Below the pieces are notes generated by a model. The model did not search any database and had not been told where the DNA came from. It saw nothing but the letters and a program-made list of their open reading frames with translations. A program made the position numbers and the translations under genes. Positions 8,850 to 17,607 of a DNA stretch of 64,000 bases are shown piece after piece (positions within the stretch are counted from its first letter, which is position 1; every line of letters starts with the position of its first letter). This DNA is from Nocardioides pini (GTDB taxonomy: Bacteria > Actinomycetota > Actinomycetes > Propionibacteriales > Nocardioidaceae), in contig NZ_JAPPUX010000003.1 of NCBI RefSeq assembly GCF_026712185.1, positions 1-64,000 on the forward strand, in the 5' to 3' direction.

Positions 8850-9443
8850 ATGACGGAGAACCAGGGCCCGGACGCACCCGATGCGGACATCGTCGCCGGC
8901 GTCTCGGACGGGGCCTACGCCCTCGTCGTGGCCGACTTCGCCGACACCGAGTCAGCGTGGACTGCCTATGAGGACCTGAAGTCGGTCGAGGACGGTCGCA
9001 CCGTCGCCATCGAGGGCGTCGTGGTGGTCAAGCGCGGCACGGACGGCCGGCTCGAGGTCCAGAAGGCCACCGACCACAGCACCCGCGCCGGGCTCCGGTG
9101 GGGACTGGTCGGCGGCATCGCGCTCGGCATCGTCTTCCCGCCCTCGATCCTGGGCAGCGCTGCCGTCCTGGGCTCGACCGGCGCCGCCGCCGGCAAGATC
9201 CGCCAGCTGCACCACCGACACGAGCTCGCCGAGGACCTCGAGGACTCGATCGCACCCGGCCACTCGGGGATCGTGGCCCTCGTCTCCGACCCCAGGGCGG
9301 TGAAGATCCGCCAGGCGCTCACCATGGCCGATGCGATCGTGGAGCGGACGATCGACCAGGTGGCGGCCGACGACATCAAGGCTGCCGCCGAGGACGCGGC
9401 CGCCGAGGAGAAGGCCGCGAAGGACGCCTCGTCCGAGAGTTAG
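8850..9443 (+). CDS. DUF1269 family protein
   Basis: This 197-residue protein carries a ferredoxin-like N-terminal half (YALVVADFADTESAWTAYED). A glycine-rich hydrophobic hairpin follows (GLVGGIALGIVFPPSILGSA), then a helical Ala/Glu-rich tail. The pattern fits DUF1269, found in membrane-linked proteins often induced by stress in actinobacteria. ATG at 8850 has GGAG nine bases upstream. It stands alone, divergent from the PRC-barrel gene. Function is unknown. Confidence 0.75.
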   Translation: MTENQGPDAPDADIVAGVSDGAYALVVADFADTESAWTAYEDLKSVEDGRTVAIEGVVVVKRGTDGRLEVQKATDHSTRAGLRWGLVGGIALGIVFPPSILGSAAVLGSTGAAAGKIRQLHHRHELAEDLEDSIAPGHSGIVALVSDPRAVKIRQALTMADAIVERTIDQVAADDIKAAAEDAAAEEKAAKDASSES

Positions 9444-9663
9444 CCCGTTCCGCGCGGGGGCTCACAGCACCAGCGGACCTCCGCTTCGGATCGACGCCCG
9501 CGCTAGGGTGGGAGTGAACTGCCAGCGGCAGGTCCGTGCCTCGGCCCCGAGGCGTGCGGCCTCTGGTGTAGGCAGCGACGTCAGGCGGTAGCGGGATGAC
9601 CTCGCGACTCAGCACGACTCGATCTCTCGGGCACGCGGACCACGCACGCGGGGCAGGTGCTCG

Positions 9664-10833
9664 ATGATCTCGTTCGTCTGGTCGCCCGGCGAGCCCCTGC
9701 CGGCCGGCACGGGCGGGTCGGAGAACTTCACGGTCGGCCACGTGCGTGAGCTCAACCGGCGTGGGATCGAGGCCCGCGTGGTCACCATCGGCCTCGGAAC
9801 GGCCGACGGCCGCGACGAGTTCGACGACATCCCCTTCCACTCGGTCGCCACGCTCGGCGACGTGGAGCGCCTCGACGACACCCTGGTGTTCGCCAGCGAG
9901 GCCCCGCGGACGACCACGGTCCACCCCGCCTACCAGATCCTGCACGTGCCGCCGCCGCTGCGCGACCACGCGCACGCGTCGCTGGTGGCCGGGACGCAGG
10001 ACCGCACGCTCATCGCGACCAGCCGCTATGCCGCCGCACTGTGGGCGGACTTCCTCGACGTCGACCTCGACACGATCCACGTCGTGTACCCGTTCGCCGA
10101 GCCGGAGTTCGCCATCAGGCCGCGGCCCGGGTCGGGAGCGGAGGTGACCAGGGTGCTGTACGCCGGTCGGCTCACGCCGGAGAAGGGCATCTACACGCTG
10201 CTGTCGGCGCTGCACACGGACCTCTTCGACTCCGACTGCGTCTCCGTCACGGTGACGTCGGCCGGCTCGGACAAGCCGCAGGGCGCCCTCATCCAGGGCC
10301 TGCTGCGCTCGCATCCCGGCATCGCGCTCGTGCCTGCCCGGCGCACGCCGGCCGAGATGGCGTCGCTGCTCGCCGAGCACGACGTGGTCGTGATGCCGTC
10401 GAACGCTCAGTACTGGCACGAGACCTTCGGGATCCTGTCGATCGAGGCGCAGCACGCCGGATGTCGCGTGGTCGCCTCACGCGACGGCGGGTTGCCCGAG
10501 ACCGACTGCGGCGCGCTGGTCCTCGTGGAGCCGGACGACGCCGAGGCGCTGGCCCAGGGCATCCTGACCGCCCGGCGGCTCGGGCCGGTCCCCGAGCACG
10601 AACGTGCGGACGCCGGCCGGCGCTTCACGCTCGTCGACTCGGTCACGGGCCTGCTGGACGTCCTCGAGGCCGTGCCCGCGCCGACCCCCTCGCGGGTCAT
10701 CCACGCCCTCGAGGAGCTGATGTCGCTGCCGTCCGCGACGGAGCCGCACCCGCGTGCCGGCGCCGACGCCTCGGGCACGCGGACCGCCGCCGACCACGCT
10801 GCTGCGCCCGTCCGAGTGGTGGGATCGCCATGA
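9664..10833 (+). CDS. GT4-type glycosyltransferase
   Basis: This 389-residue GT-B fold enzyme has an N-terminal half with the sugar-acceptor GTGGSENF loop. In the C-terminal half the nucleotide-sugar site is marked by YAGRLTPEKGI and the E-x7-E motif (ETFGILSIE, about residues 254-262), followed by GGLPE. It likely transfers a sugar from a nucleotide donor; donor and acceptor are unknown. A TAGGGT -10-like hexamer lies at 9504-9509. Its stop overlaps the next start (ATGA), so it is cotranscribed with two small genes of unknown function. Confidence 0.85.
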   Translation: MISFVWSPGEPLPAGTGGSENFTVGHVRELNRRGIEARVVTIGLGTADGRDEFDDIPFHSVATLGDVERLDDTLVFASEAPRTTTVHPAYQILHVPPPLRDHAHASLVAGTQDRTLIATSRYAAALWADFLDVDLDTIHVVYPFAEPEFAIRPRPGSGAEVTRVLYAGRLTPEKGIYTLLSALHTDLFDSDCVSVTVTSAGSDKPQGALIQGLLRSHPGIALVPARRTPAEMASLLAEHDVVVMPSNAQYWHETFGILSIEAQHAGCRVVASRDGGLPETDCGALVLVEPDDAEALAQGILTARRLGPVPEHERADAGRRFTLVDSVTGLLDVLEAVPAPTPSRVIHALEELMSLPSATEPHPRAGADASGTRTAADHAAAPVRVVGSP

Positions 10834-11426
10834 TCGCCTGGGCCGGCGTGCCCGGACCGACGACGGACGCATTGCCGGAGGGCAATCCCGCCGACCTGCT
10901 CTACCTCGAGGAGGCCGTCGCGGCGCTGTCGCAGATCATGGCGGTCTGCGCGGGCGCCGACCGCAGCTCGCGGACGGACGTCAGGGCGCTTGCACGGGCG
11001 GCGTTGTCCGTCCAGACCGACCGGTTCACGGCGGTCTCGACCGTGCTGCACGGCTGGGGACGACCCGACGGGTCGGGTCCCGCGAGCACCGGTGTCGACG
11101 CCCTCGACGGTCTGGACGGCGAGGCGCTGGACCGGGCGTTCGTCGAGGCGCTGACCGCCTACACCCACGCCTCCACCGTCCGTTCGCGCGCCGAGCTGGT
11201 CGCGGGCGCGAGCCGGGCGACCCGCAACCTGGCCGAGCACGCCATCCACGAGGACGACCGCCAGCTCGCAGACCTCCGGGACTTCCTCCGGATCCAGGGT
11301 CAGCAGATCGGCGCCCCGGGCGTCCACGACCCGGTGGCACGATGGAACGACGACGGCGGGTCGTGGCCGGGTGCGTCCGCTGCGACCCCCTCCGACCGCA
11401 CGGGAGCCCGACGATGGCCTACCTGA
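10830..11426 (+). CDS. Unknown helical protein (DUF305-like in part)
   Basis: This 198-residue protein has no signal peptide and is mainly predicted helix. The segment around residues 40-75 (TDVRALARAALSVQTDRF ... HGWG) resembles the second half of DUF305 proteins, but the histidine-rich first half of that family is missing, so the assignment is weak. The ATG overlaps the glycosyltransferase stop by 4 nt. The C-terminus overlaps the following small gene by 13 nt. Confidence 0.65.
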   Translation: MIAWAGVPGPTTDALPEGNPADLLYLEEAVAALSQIMAVCAGADRSSRTDVRALARAALSVQTDRFTAVSTVLHGWGRPDGSGPASTGVDALDGLDGEALDRAFVEALTAYTHASTVRSRAELVAGASRATRNLAEHAIHEDDRQLADLRDFLRIQGQQIGAPGVHDPVARWNDDGGSWPGASAATPSDRTGARRWPT

Positions 11427-11659
11427 TGCTCTACGGGAACGGCTGGACCCAGCGCTGGCGGATCGCCGCCGAGGACGAGGCAGCAGTCCGGCAGGAGGTC
11501 GAGCGCGTCGGGACCGCCACGACCGGCCGGCTGACGGTCGTCGATCCCGGCTCCGACGCCCCGGCCACCCTCGTCGTGGCCTGGTCGGAGGTGGCTGCCG
11601 CGGTGGTGCTGGACGGCTCCGCCGACCAGCCGGACGACTCGGCGGGGCGGTATCCCTGA
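11414..11659 (+). CDS. Small protein of unknown function
   Basis: This 81-residue protein begins with the beta-like segment MAYLMLYGNGWTQRW and has an acidic C-terminus. The start lies inside the end of the previous gene, giving a tight three-gene unit with the glycosyltransferase. No family is recognised. Confidence 0.55.
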   Translation: MAYLMLYGNGWTQRWRIAAEDEAAVRQEVERVGTATTGRLTVVDPGSDAPATLVVAWSEVAAAVVLDGSADQPDDSAGRYP

Positions 11660-11770
11660 CCCGTCCCGGTGGTCCGCCCGGTCCCTGACGGTCGGTGGGT
11701 AGGCTGGAGACCAATCACCTGCTGGGAAGGGCTCGTCGAGCCCCCGAGAGCAGGACGGAAGGTCGGCGTC

Positions 11771-12259
11771 ATGACGACGTCTCCTCGCACCTCTCCCACC
11801 ACGTCAACATCCACGACCGATCGTGTCCCCCTGCGGATCGACCTCGACCCCGGCCCGCCCTCCGGCCCCCTGGACGGGGCCTGGTGGCCGCAGTCGCGTG
11901 ACCTCCAGGTCGAGGCGGCCGACCTGGTCGACCACTTCCCGGCCGACGCCGGACGGGTGGAGCGGCTCCTGTTCTCCCGTCCCGACTGGGACGCGCCGGG
12001 CGACGAGCCCAGCCTGCACCGGATCACGGCCGCCAGGGGCCCGGTCAAGGTGGGTTCGTTCCCCGGCGACGACACGCACGTGATGGTCGTCAAGATGTCG
12101 TCGCGGCGGCAGCTGCGCCTCCTGGTCGTCCCCAGCACCTGCGAGCCCGACCGGGCGGCCCGGCTGATGCGCCAGGCCGCCGACCCCACCAACACCTCTG
12201 TCGCGGCCATGCTCCTCGGGCCGGACGAGACGGACCGCGCGGCTCCGTCCGACGACTGA
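11771..12259 (+). CDS. DUF5994-like protein
   Basis: This 162-residue cytoplasmic protein contains the LDGAWWPQSRDLQVEAADL segment that I associate with the actinobacterial DUF5994 family. A Ser/Thr-rich N-terminus precedes it. ATG at 11771 has GGAAGG a suitable distance upstream. The function of the family is unknown. It is followed by cutC on the same strand, but cutC appears to have its own promoter. Confidence 0.65.
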   Translation: MTTSPRTSPTTSTSTTDRVPLRIDLDPGPPSGPLDGAWWPQSRDLQVEAADLVDHFPADAGRVERLLFSRPDWDAPGDEPSLHRITAARGPVKVGSFPGDDTHVMVVKMSSRRQLRLLVVPSTCEPDRAARLMRQAADPTNTSVAAMLLGPDETDRAAPSDD

Positions 12260-12307
12260 CCCCCTGCGCGAGCGAGCACGCCCGACACGTCGCCCTACCG
12301 TGGGCCC

Positions 12308-13036
12308 ATGGACACCCTGGTCGAGATCTGCCTGGAGGACGTCGGCGGTGCGGCGGCGGCCGCCGCGGCGGGCGCGGACGCCCTGGAGGTGTGCGCCGGG
12401 CTGGCCGACGGCGGCACCACCCCGACGCTCGGCTTCGTGCGGCACTGCGCCGCGGCGGGACCCGGGCTCGAGGTCAGGGTGCTCGTGCGCGCCCGTCCCG
12501 GTGACTTCGTCCACTCGCCGGCGGAGGTCGACGTCATGGTCGCCGACATCGAGGCGGTGCGCGAGGCGCTCGCCGGGTCGGCCCGGCTCGGGTTCGTCGT
12601 CGGGACGCTGACGCCCGACGGGGACGTCGACGCGGCCGTCGTACGACGCCTCGTGGCCGCGAGCGGTGACGCACCGGTCACCTTCCACAAGGCCTTCGAC
12701 TCCGTGCCGGACAAACCGTCGGCGTTGGCCCAGCTCGCCGACCTCGGGGTCTCCCGCGTGCTGACCTCGGGCGGTCCCGGCCCGGCGCTCGACCACCTCC
12801 CCGCGCTCGCCGACCTGGTGCGTCGCGGCGGCGAGGACGTGCGCATCGCGGTCGGGGGCGGCGTACGACCGGCGAACGCGGCCCGCGTCGTCGCCGAGAC
12901 CGGCGCGCGCGAGGTGCACCTGCGGGCACCGGGCACGGTGGTGCCGGCCGGGTCGTCCGCCGGCTACGACGACGGGCGTCGCAGCGTGACGAGCGCCGAG
13001 GTGGTCGCCGAGGTGATGTCAGCCCTCGGCAGGTAG
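12308..13036 (+). CDS. cutC: Copper homeostasis protein CutC-like (TIM barrel)
   Basis: This 242-residue protein has near full family length and the CutC hallmarks LVEICLEDV, GADALEVCAGLADGG, PVTFHKAFD, RVLTSGG and the C-terminal REVHLR segment. CutC proteins are TIM barrels linked to copper tolerance, though a direct role is disputed. The start is probably leaderless: a TACCGT -10 element ends 6 nt before the ATG. Its 3' end overlaps the convergent M81 peptidase gene by 18 nt. Confidence 0.9.
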   Translation: MDTLVEICLEDVGGAAAAAAAGADALEVCAGLADGGTTPTLGFVRHCAAAGPGLEVRVLVRARPGDFVHSPAEVDVMVADIEAVREALAGSARLGFVVGTLTPDGDVDAAVVRRLVAASGDAPVTFHKAFDSVPDKPSALAQLADLGVSRVLTSGGPGPALDHLPALADLVRRGGEDVRIAVGGGVRPANAARVVAETGAREVHLRAPGTVVPAGSSAGYDDGRRSVTSAEVVAEVMSALGR

Positions 13037-14545
13037 CCCGGTGTCGCCGGGGAACAGCACGGCGTCGGCGAGCGGGTCGACGCCGCCCACGTCGTCGAGC
13101 GGGAACATCGGGCGCCGCACCCGCTGGTGCCCGAGGCGCCCGAGGTCCTGGTCGACGCCGCCCGGGGTGAGCGCCAGCATCCAGTCGGCGGCCATGGCGA
13201 AGAGCTCGGGCTCGAGGTAGCCGATCTTGACCACCACGATGTCGGCGTTGCGGGGGTCGAGGCCGAGCCGGGTGAAGTCCCGCTCGAGGTGGTAGGGCCG
13301 GCGCCGCCGGGTGACGACGACGTCGACCGCCGGGGTGCGGACGACGACCTCGAGGTTGTCCTCCGTCGGCACGACCGCCACCACCGTGCCGGCGACCTCC
13401 ACCGGCGGGGCCGGGCGGGCATCGACCCGGGCGCCGACCGTGAGGCGTACGTCGGTGCCCACGCCGGCCTCCGCGGCGGCCAGCGCCCCCGCGGCGTCGG
13501 GGACGGAGGCGTAGATCGCGCGCCTGCCGCTCGCCGCCAGCTCCTCGCTCGCGAGCAGCTGCGTGAGCGTCCAGGTCACGTCACCGGCGCCGCCCGCGGT
13601 CGGGTTGTCGCCCGAGTCGGAGACGAAGTAGGGCGCGACCGGCGAGGCGAGCGCGGCGGCGAGCACCTCGTCGAGCGAGCCGGTCGGGGCGACGAAGCCG
13701 AACTCCTCGCGACGCTCCCAGAGCTCGGTGGCCAGCGCCGTCGCCTCCGACACCACCAGGTCGGCGTCGTCGCCGGTCACCATCACGACCGCCCCGTTGC
13801 GCGGCTCGTCGGCCCACGGGTAGCCGATCCAGATGCCGGCGTCGAGGACCCCGTCGCGCGCCTCGATCTCGGGGACACGGGCGTACAGGCTCCTCGCCGG
13901 CTCCTGGCGCGTGCTGGTCATCTCGCCCGGCAGCAGGATCGGCACCGGCACCCAGGCCTTCGCCGGCCGGCGGCGTCCCGGCGGCAGCGCGAGCCGGTCG
14001 ACCAGGTTGCGGGCCGCCCGCTCTTTCGTCTCCTGCCAGTCGACGTGCGGGGCCGTGCGGTAGGTCGTCAGCAGGTCGAGCGTCGCGGCGAGCGTGCGCG
14101 ACACGTTGCCGTGGAGGTCCATCCCGCTGCTGATGAGGCAGTCGGGCCCCACCACGTCGCGCACGGCGACCGCGAGGTCACCCTCCATGTCGTCGAGGCC
14201 GACGACGCTCGCGGCCCCGTGGATGTCGAGGACGACGCCGTCGAGGGGCGCCTCGGCGACGGCCGCGACCAGGCCGGCGAGGATCTCCGCCTTCAGCAGG
14301 GCGTAGTCGTCGGCGGGGATCGCACCTCCGGCGATGTTGCGCGCCTGCACGATGCCGAGCCACTGCGCGCGATCCGCGAGGGCGCCGCCGGGCCGCCAGA
14401 ACTCCCAGGCATCGAGCACCTCGCGGCCCCGGCGCGGAGCCAGCATCGCGGCCGTCGTGAGCGCTGGGGAGAAGGTCGACGCCTCCAGGCTGATGCCGCA
14501 GACCGCCACGCGCGGCAGGTGCGGAGGGACGACGGCGCTGGTCAC
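13019..14545 (-). CDS. M81 family metallopeptidase (MlrC-like)
   Basis: This 508-residue protein has an N-terminal DUF1485 domain starting [15 protein letters not shown], with metal-site segments LDIHGAASV and [10 protein letters not shown]-terminal MlrC domain ([17 protein letters not shown]) follows. The characterised relative MlrC cleaves linearised microcystin; other members act on unknown amides. I chose GTG at 14545, close to where homology-like sequence begins; the frame stays open upstream to 14767 but that part looks like the cspA leader in antisense. The 3' end overlaps convergent cutC by 18 nt. Confidence 0.78.
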   Translation of the reverse strand: MTSAVVPPHLPRVAVCGISLEASTFSPALTTAAMLAPRRGREVLDAWEFWRPGGALADRAQWLGIVQARNIAGGAIPADDYALLKAEILAGLVAAVAEAPLDGVVLDIHGAASVVGLDDMEGDLAVAVRDVVGPDCLISSGMDLHGNVSRTLAATLDLLTTYRTAPHVDWQETKERAARNLVDRLALPPGRRRPAKAWVPVPILLPGEMTSTRQEPARSLYARVPEIEARDGVLDAGIWIGYPWADEPRNGAVVMVTGDDADLVVSEATALATELWERREEFGFVAPTGSLDEVLAAALASPVAPYFVSDSGDNPTAGGAGDVTWTLTQLLASEELAASGRRAIYASVPDAAGALAAAEAGVGTDVRLTVGARVDARPAPPVEVAGTVVAVVPTEDNLEVVVRTPAVDVVVTRRRRPYHLERDFTRLGLDPRNADIVVVKIGYLEPELFAMAADWMLALTPGGVDQDLGRLGHQRVRRPMFPLDDVGGVDPLADAVLFPGDTGLPAEG

Positions 14546-14744
14546 TTCCCCGATGGTGTCAGGGACCTCCGCCAGACCGATCGGCAGGCCCGTTGGCCGA
14601 GTGTTCACCAGCACGTGGATCTCGACCAGTGACGACGGCAGATTTGTTGGTAGTGTCTGCCCTGCAACAGGTGCAAGTTCCAGCAGGTCGACGCCCGCGG
14701 AGTTTGTGATCCAACGGCGTTTGTTCTTCGGGCCCTGCCAGCTC

Positions 14745-14802
14745 GTGAGTCTCAAGCGGCGTGTCACCGCATCTGGTGCGGGTCGTCGAAGTGGCGACTC
14801 AC
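14745..14802 (+). promoter_or_regulatory. cspA 5' leader stem-loop
   Basis: The cspA leader between about 14650 and 14828 can fold with outer arms GTGAGTC (14745-14751) and GACTCAC (14796-14802). Inner CCGCA/TGCGG pairing is also possible. The element ends about 10 nt before the GAGGAG ribosome-binding site (14813-14818). Long structured leaders are characteristic of cold-shock mRNAs, so a temperature-dependent translation switch is inferred. A possible -10 (TAGTGT) lies at 14651-14656. Confidence 0.4.
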
Positions 14803-14828
14803 GCCCCTACAGAGGAGTAACGAGCACC

Positions 14829-15032
14829 ATGGCTCAGGGCACCGTTAAGTGGTTCAACGCCGAGAAGGGTTTCGGCTTCATCGCGCAGGAGGACGGCGGC
14901 GACGACGTCTTCGTGCACTACTCGGCCATCCAGACCAACGGCTACAAGTCGCTGGACGAGAACCAGAAGGTCGAGTTCGACGTCACCCAGGGCCCCAAGG
15001 GCCCGCAGGCGGAGAACGTCCGTCCGCTCTGA
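14829..15032 (+). CDS. cspA: Cold-shock protein CspA family
   Basis: This 67-residue OB-fold protein is of exact family length, with RNP1 (KGFGFIAQ, about residues 13-20) and RNP2 (DVFVHYSAI, about residues 26-34). It binds single-stranded RNA or DNA as a chaperone. Strong GAGGAG ribosome-binding site at 14813-14818. It is monocistronic, with a structured leader upstream and a strong terminator downstream. Confidence 0.97.
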   Translation: MAQGTVKWFNAEKGFGFIAQEDGGDDVFVHYSAIQTNGYKSLDENQKVEFDVTQGPKGPQAENVRPL

Positions 15033-15067
15033 TCGGCTGACGCTGGACCTGTTCCAGATCTGATCAA

Positions 15068-15112
15068 GAGTCTGGCTCCTCCCCCTCAGTGGGGTGGGGC
15101 CAGACTCGATTT
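15068..15112 (+). terminator. Intrinsic terminator of cspA
   Basis: A 9-bp perfect stem GAGTCTGGC/GCCAGACTC (15068-15076 and 15099-15107) extends inward through C-rich/G-rich arms around a CAG loop. It is followed by GATTT. It lies 35 nt after the cspA stop. Confidence 0.85.
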
Positions 15113-15233
15113 CGGGGCACACTTGACACGTTCGGGTCATGTTGCGGAGCTCGCGAGTCCGTCACACTTGGCGCGAACGCGTAATGTCGAGTGGCCCGAC
15201 GAGACCACACCCAGACGTGAGGAGGGTGACGAA

Positions 15234-15398
15234 GTGCACGACCAGTTCGACGTGACCCTCGAGGACGGCGACCTCCTGGGCGAGGTGGAGCTGACGACCA
15301 CGCTGATCATCGCCGCGAGCGAGTCCGACGACCACCTGTCGCAGGAGGAGATCGACCGCCTCCTCGGCGTCACCCCGCGACGCCCGTCCGAGGACTGA
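15234..15398 (+). CDS. Small acidic protein of unknown function
   Basis: This 54-residue, strongly acidic protein carries the motif LSQEEIDRLLGV near its C-terminus. The GTG start at 15234 has a strong GAGGAGGG ribosome-binding site (15219-15226), which supports translation. No family is recognised. It ends 7 nt before the convergent DUF3352 gene. Confidence 0.6.
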   Translation: MHDQFDVTLEDGDLLGEVELTTTLIIAASESDDHLSQEEIDRLLGVTPRRPSED

Positions 15399-15405
15399 GC
15401 GCGAC

Positions 15406-16491
15406 TCAGCAGGTCGCGAACAGCACCGGGCCGCTGGTGAGGTCGGAGAGCACGTAGCTGCCCTCCGCCGGGCGCAGGTCGAGCACGACCTCCCGGCCCT
15501 CCGAGCCGGCCCGCTCCACCGAGAACCGGTCGGTGAACTCCCCGCCCTGCCCGGGCGCCGGTCCCGCGGCCAGCCGCGCCCGCGCCTCCGCGTCGCCCTC
15601 CGCGTCGCCCGCGTCCTCGACCTGCATCACCGCCCGTACGTCGCCGCCGGGCAGCACGCCCATCGCGAACCCGGTCAGCGGGTGCACCTCGCCCGCCGCC
15701 GCGACGAGCTGGTCGGCCTCGGCGCGGGCGTCGTCGTCGGCTCGCGACATCGCCAAGTGCTCGCACGCGTAGGCGCCGTCGTACACCGCCGCGGCCAGCG
15801 GCTCGTCGAGCGAACCGGCGAGGTCGACGAGGTCGTCGGGGGCGTCGTCCTCCTCGAGCACCTGCTCGAGGAAGGGACCCTGGTCGGACGTGAGCACGAG
15901 GCCCTCGTCGGCGAGCAGCGCGACGTGCTGCAGCTCGGGGGTCAGCCTCGAGCCCACCCCCGCGAGCACGTCGGGCCCACCGAGCCACACGCCGTCCTCC
16001 TCGTCGGGCTCGGTCCAGCCCAGCTCGGCCAGCCGCTCGGCCACCGCGTCCAGGTCGACGTCGTCGCCGACCTTGAGCACCTCGACCGCGCCCGCTCCCG
16101 ACTGGGCGAGGAGCTCCCACGACACCGTGGCGGGGGAGAAACCGAGCTCTTCCTGCATGACGCCCGCGGACGTCCCGAGCGCCGACATCGACGACAGGTC
16201 GGCGCCGAAGGCCTCGGCCAGGAAGGCGTCGACGTCCTCGGCCGACGAGCCGGCGTCGACGTCGGCGTCCAGCTCGCGGCGTACGCCGTCCCAGTCCGTC
16301 CACGAGAAGCGGGTCGCGTCGGCCGGCACCAGCTCCATCGCCTCCTGGAGCGGGGTCCCGGGCGTGAGCGCGCGCCAGGCCACGAGGCCGGCACCGGCCA
16401 GCACGAGCACGACCACGGCGGCCAGCGCGGCGCGGATCCAGCCCCGGCTCCGGCCGCGGGTCCCGGCGCCCGGGACGTCACGATGTGGCAC
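15406..16491 (-). CDS. DUF3352-like membrane-anchored protein
   Basis: This 361-residue protein has an Arg-rich N-terminus, one membrane helix (about residues 20-40) and a large extracytoplasmic domain. The domain contains PADATRFSWTDWDGVRREL and is acidic throughout. It fits the DUF3352 family of secreted or anchored proteins of unknown function. The GTG start (16489-16491) lies opposite the divergent mutT1-like gene, so the two share a short promoter region. Confidence 0.72.
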   Translation of the reverse strand: MPHRDVPGAGTRGRSRGWIRAALAAVVVLVLAGAGLVAWRALTPGTPLQEAMELVPADATRFSWTDWDGVRRELDADVDAGSSAEDVDAFLAEAFGADLSSMSALGTSAGVMQEELGFSPATVSWELLAQSGAGAVEVLKVGDDVDLDAVAERLAELGWTEPDEEDGVWLGGPDVLAGVGSRLTPELQHVALLADEGLVLTSDQGPFLEQVLEEDDAPDDLVDLAGSLDEPLAAAVYDGAYACEHLAMSRADDDARAEADQLVAAAGEVHPLTGFAMGVLPGGDVRAVMQVEDAGDAEGDAEARARLAAGPAPGQGGEFTDRFSVERAGSEGREVVLDLRPAEGSYVLSDLTSGPVLFATC

Positions 16492-16532
16492 GGGGCTCCT
16501 CGCGGGGTCGGGGTGGGTGTGAGACTACTTCC

Positions 16533-17399
16533 ATGGAGCCCCGCGACGTGCGCGCTGCTGGTGCTGTCGTGACCCGCAAGGGCGGCGAGGTGCTCCTCGT
16601 GCACCGGCCCAAGTACGACGACTGGTCCTTCCCCAAGGGCAAGCTGGACCGCGGTGAGCACGTGGTCACCGCCGCGGTGCGCGAGGTGGCCGAGGAGACC
16701 GGGCTCGACGTGCGCCTCGGGCCGGCGTTGTCGTGCCAGCGCTACCGGATGTCCAACGGCCGCTGGAAGACCGTGGACTACTGGACCGCCCGGGTCGTCG
16801 GCAGCGACGAAGTGAGCGGCTACCGCCCCAACGCGGAGATCGACGCGGTCGAGTGGGTGGGCTGGAAGGAAGCCGGGGAGCGGCTGACGTACTCCTACGA
16901 CCGCGACACCCTGGTCGAGGCGCGGCCGCTGCGGCGGCGTACCCGGGCACTCGTGGTGCTGCGCCACGCCGAGGCCCGCTCGCGCAAGGGGTGGAAGAAG
17001 GACGACCGGCGGCGACCGCTCGTCCGGCTCGGGGAGGCCCAGTCCGAGCGCCTCGTGCCGATCCTGGCCGCCTTCGACGTGACGGTGGCCCACACCTCCT
17101 CCAGCACCCGCTGCGTGCAGACGGTGATGCCGTACGCCGACGTGACCGGCTGGCCGGTCAAGCTCTACGACGAGCTGAGCGAGGAGGACTCCACCGTCGA
17201 GGGCGTGGTCGACCTCGTCGACGACCTCCTCCACGGCGACCTCGACACCGGGGGCGCCGTGCTGTGCAGCCACCGGCCGGTGCTGCCGACCGTGCTCGAC
17301 GCGCTGGAGGTGCCGGACGTCTTCCTCGAGCCCGGGTCGATGCTCGTGGTGCACCACCGCAAGGGCCGCGTCGTGGCCTCCGAGCTCATCGCCCCCTGA
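16533..17399 (+). CDS. mutT1: MutT1-like Nudix hydrolase fused to histidine phosphatase
   Basis: This 288-residue two-domain enzyme has a complete Nudix box (G36-x5-E42-x7-R50-E51-V-A-E-E-T-G57) in the N-terminal half. The C-terminal half is a histidine-phosphatase domain starting LVVLRHAEAR (about residue 140). The same architecture in mycobacterial MutT1 hydrolyses 8-oxo-(d)GTP and diadenosine polyphosphates, removing oxidised nucleotides. The ATG follows a GAGACT -10-like element by 6 nt, so it may be leaderless. The fusion is clear; the exact substrate is inferred. Confidence 0.87.
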   Translation: MEPRDVRAAGAVVTRKGGEVLLVHRPKYDDWSFPKGKLDRGEHVVTAAVREVAEETGLDVRLGPALSCQRYRMSNGRWKTVDYWTARVVGSDEVSGYRPNAEIDAVEWVGWKEAGERLTYSYDRDTLVEARPLRRRTRALVVLRHAEARSRKGWKKDDRRRPLVRLGEAQSERLVPILAAFDVTVAHTSSSTRCVQTVMPYADVTGWPVKLYDELSEEDSTVEGVVDLVDDLLHGDLDTGGAVLCSHRPVLPTVLDALEVPDVFLEPGSMLVVHHRKGRVVASELIAP

Positions 17400-17508
17400 G
17401 GCGGGTCGCTTCCTATGGCCCCCGGTGGCCCCTCGTCAAGCCTGCCGGGACGAGTTCATGTGATCGTCGTCCCACGCCCGAGCGGGTGATGCCAACCGGT
17501 CCTGCCGA

Positions 17509-17548
17509 GTTCACCGCGCGTTCACCGACGGCGACGTGGTCGTTCTCC
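17509..17548 (+). promoter_or_regulatory. PHO box (PhoP site) before pstS
   Basis: GTTCACC occurs at 17509-17515 and again at 17520-17526, an 11-bp direct repeat. A related GTTCTCC follows at 17542-17548, two further 11-bp turns on. This matches the GTTCACC-type PHO boxes described for PhoP in Streptomyces. A TACCTT -10-like element at 17558-17563 lies ten bases beyond, so the third unit would overlap the -35. A fourth GTTCATG lies at 17454, 55 bp (five turns) upstream. Confidence 0.75.
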
Positions 17549-17607
17549 TGACGTGCCTACCTTCCTGATCGTCAGCACTCATCAGACTTCCATCAGGAGC
17601 ACCCGAA

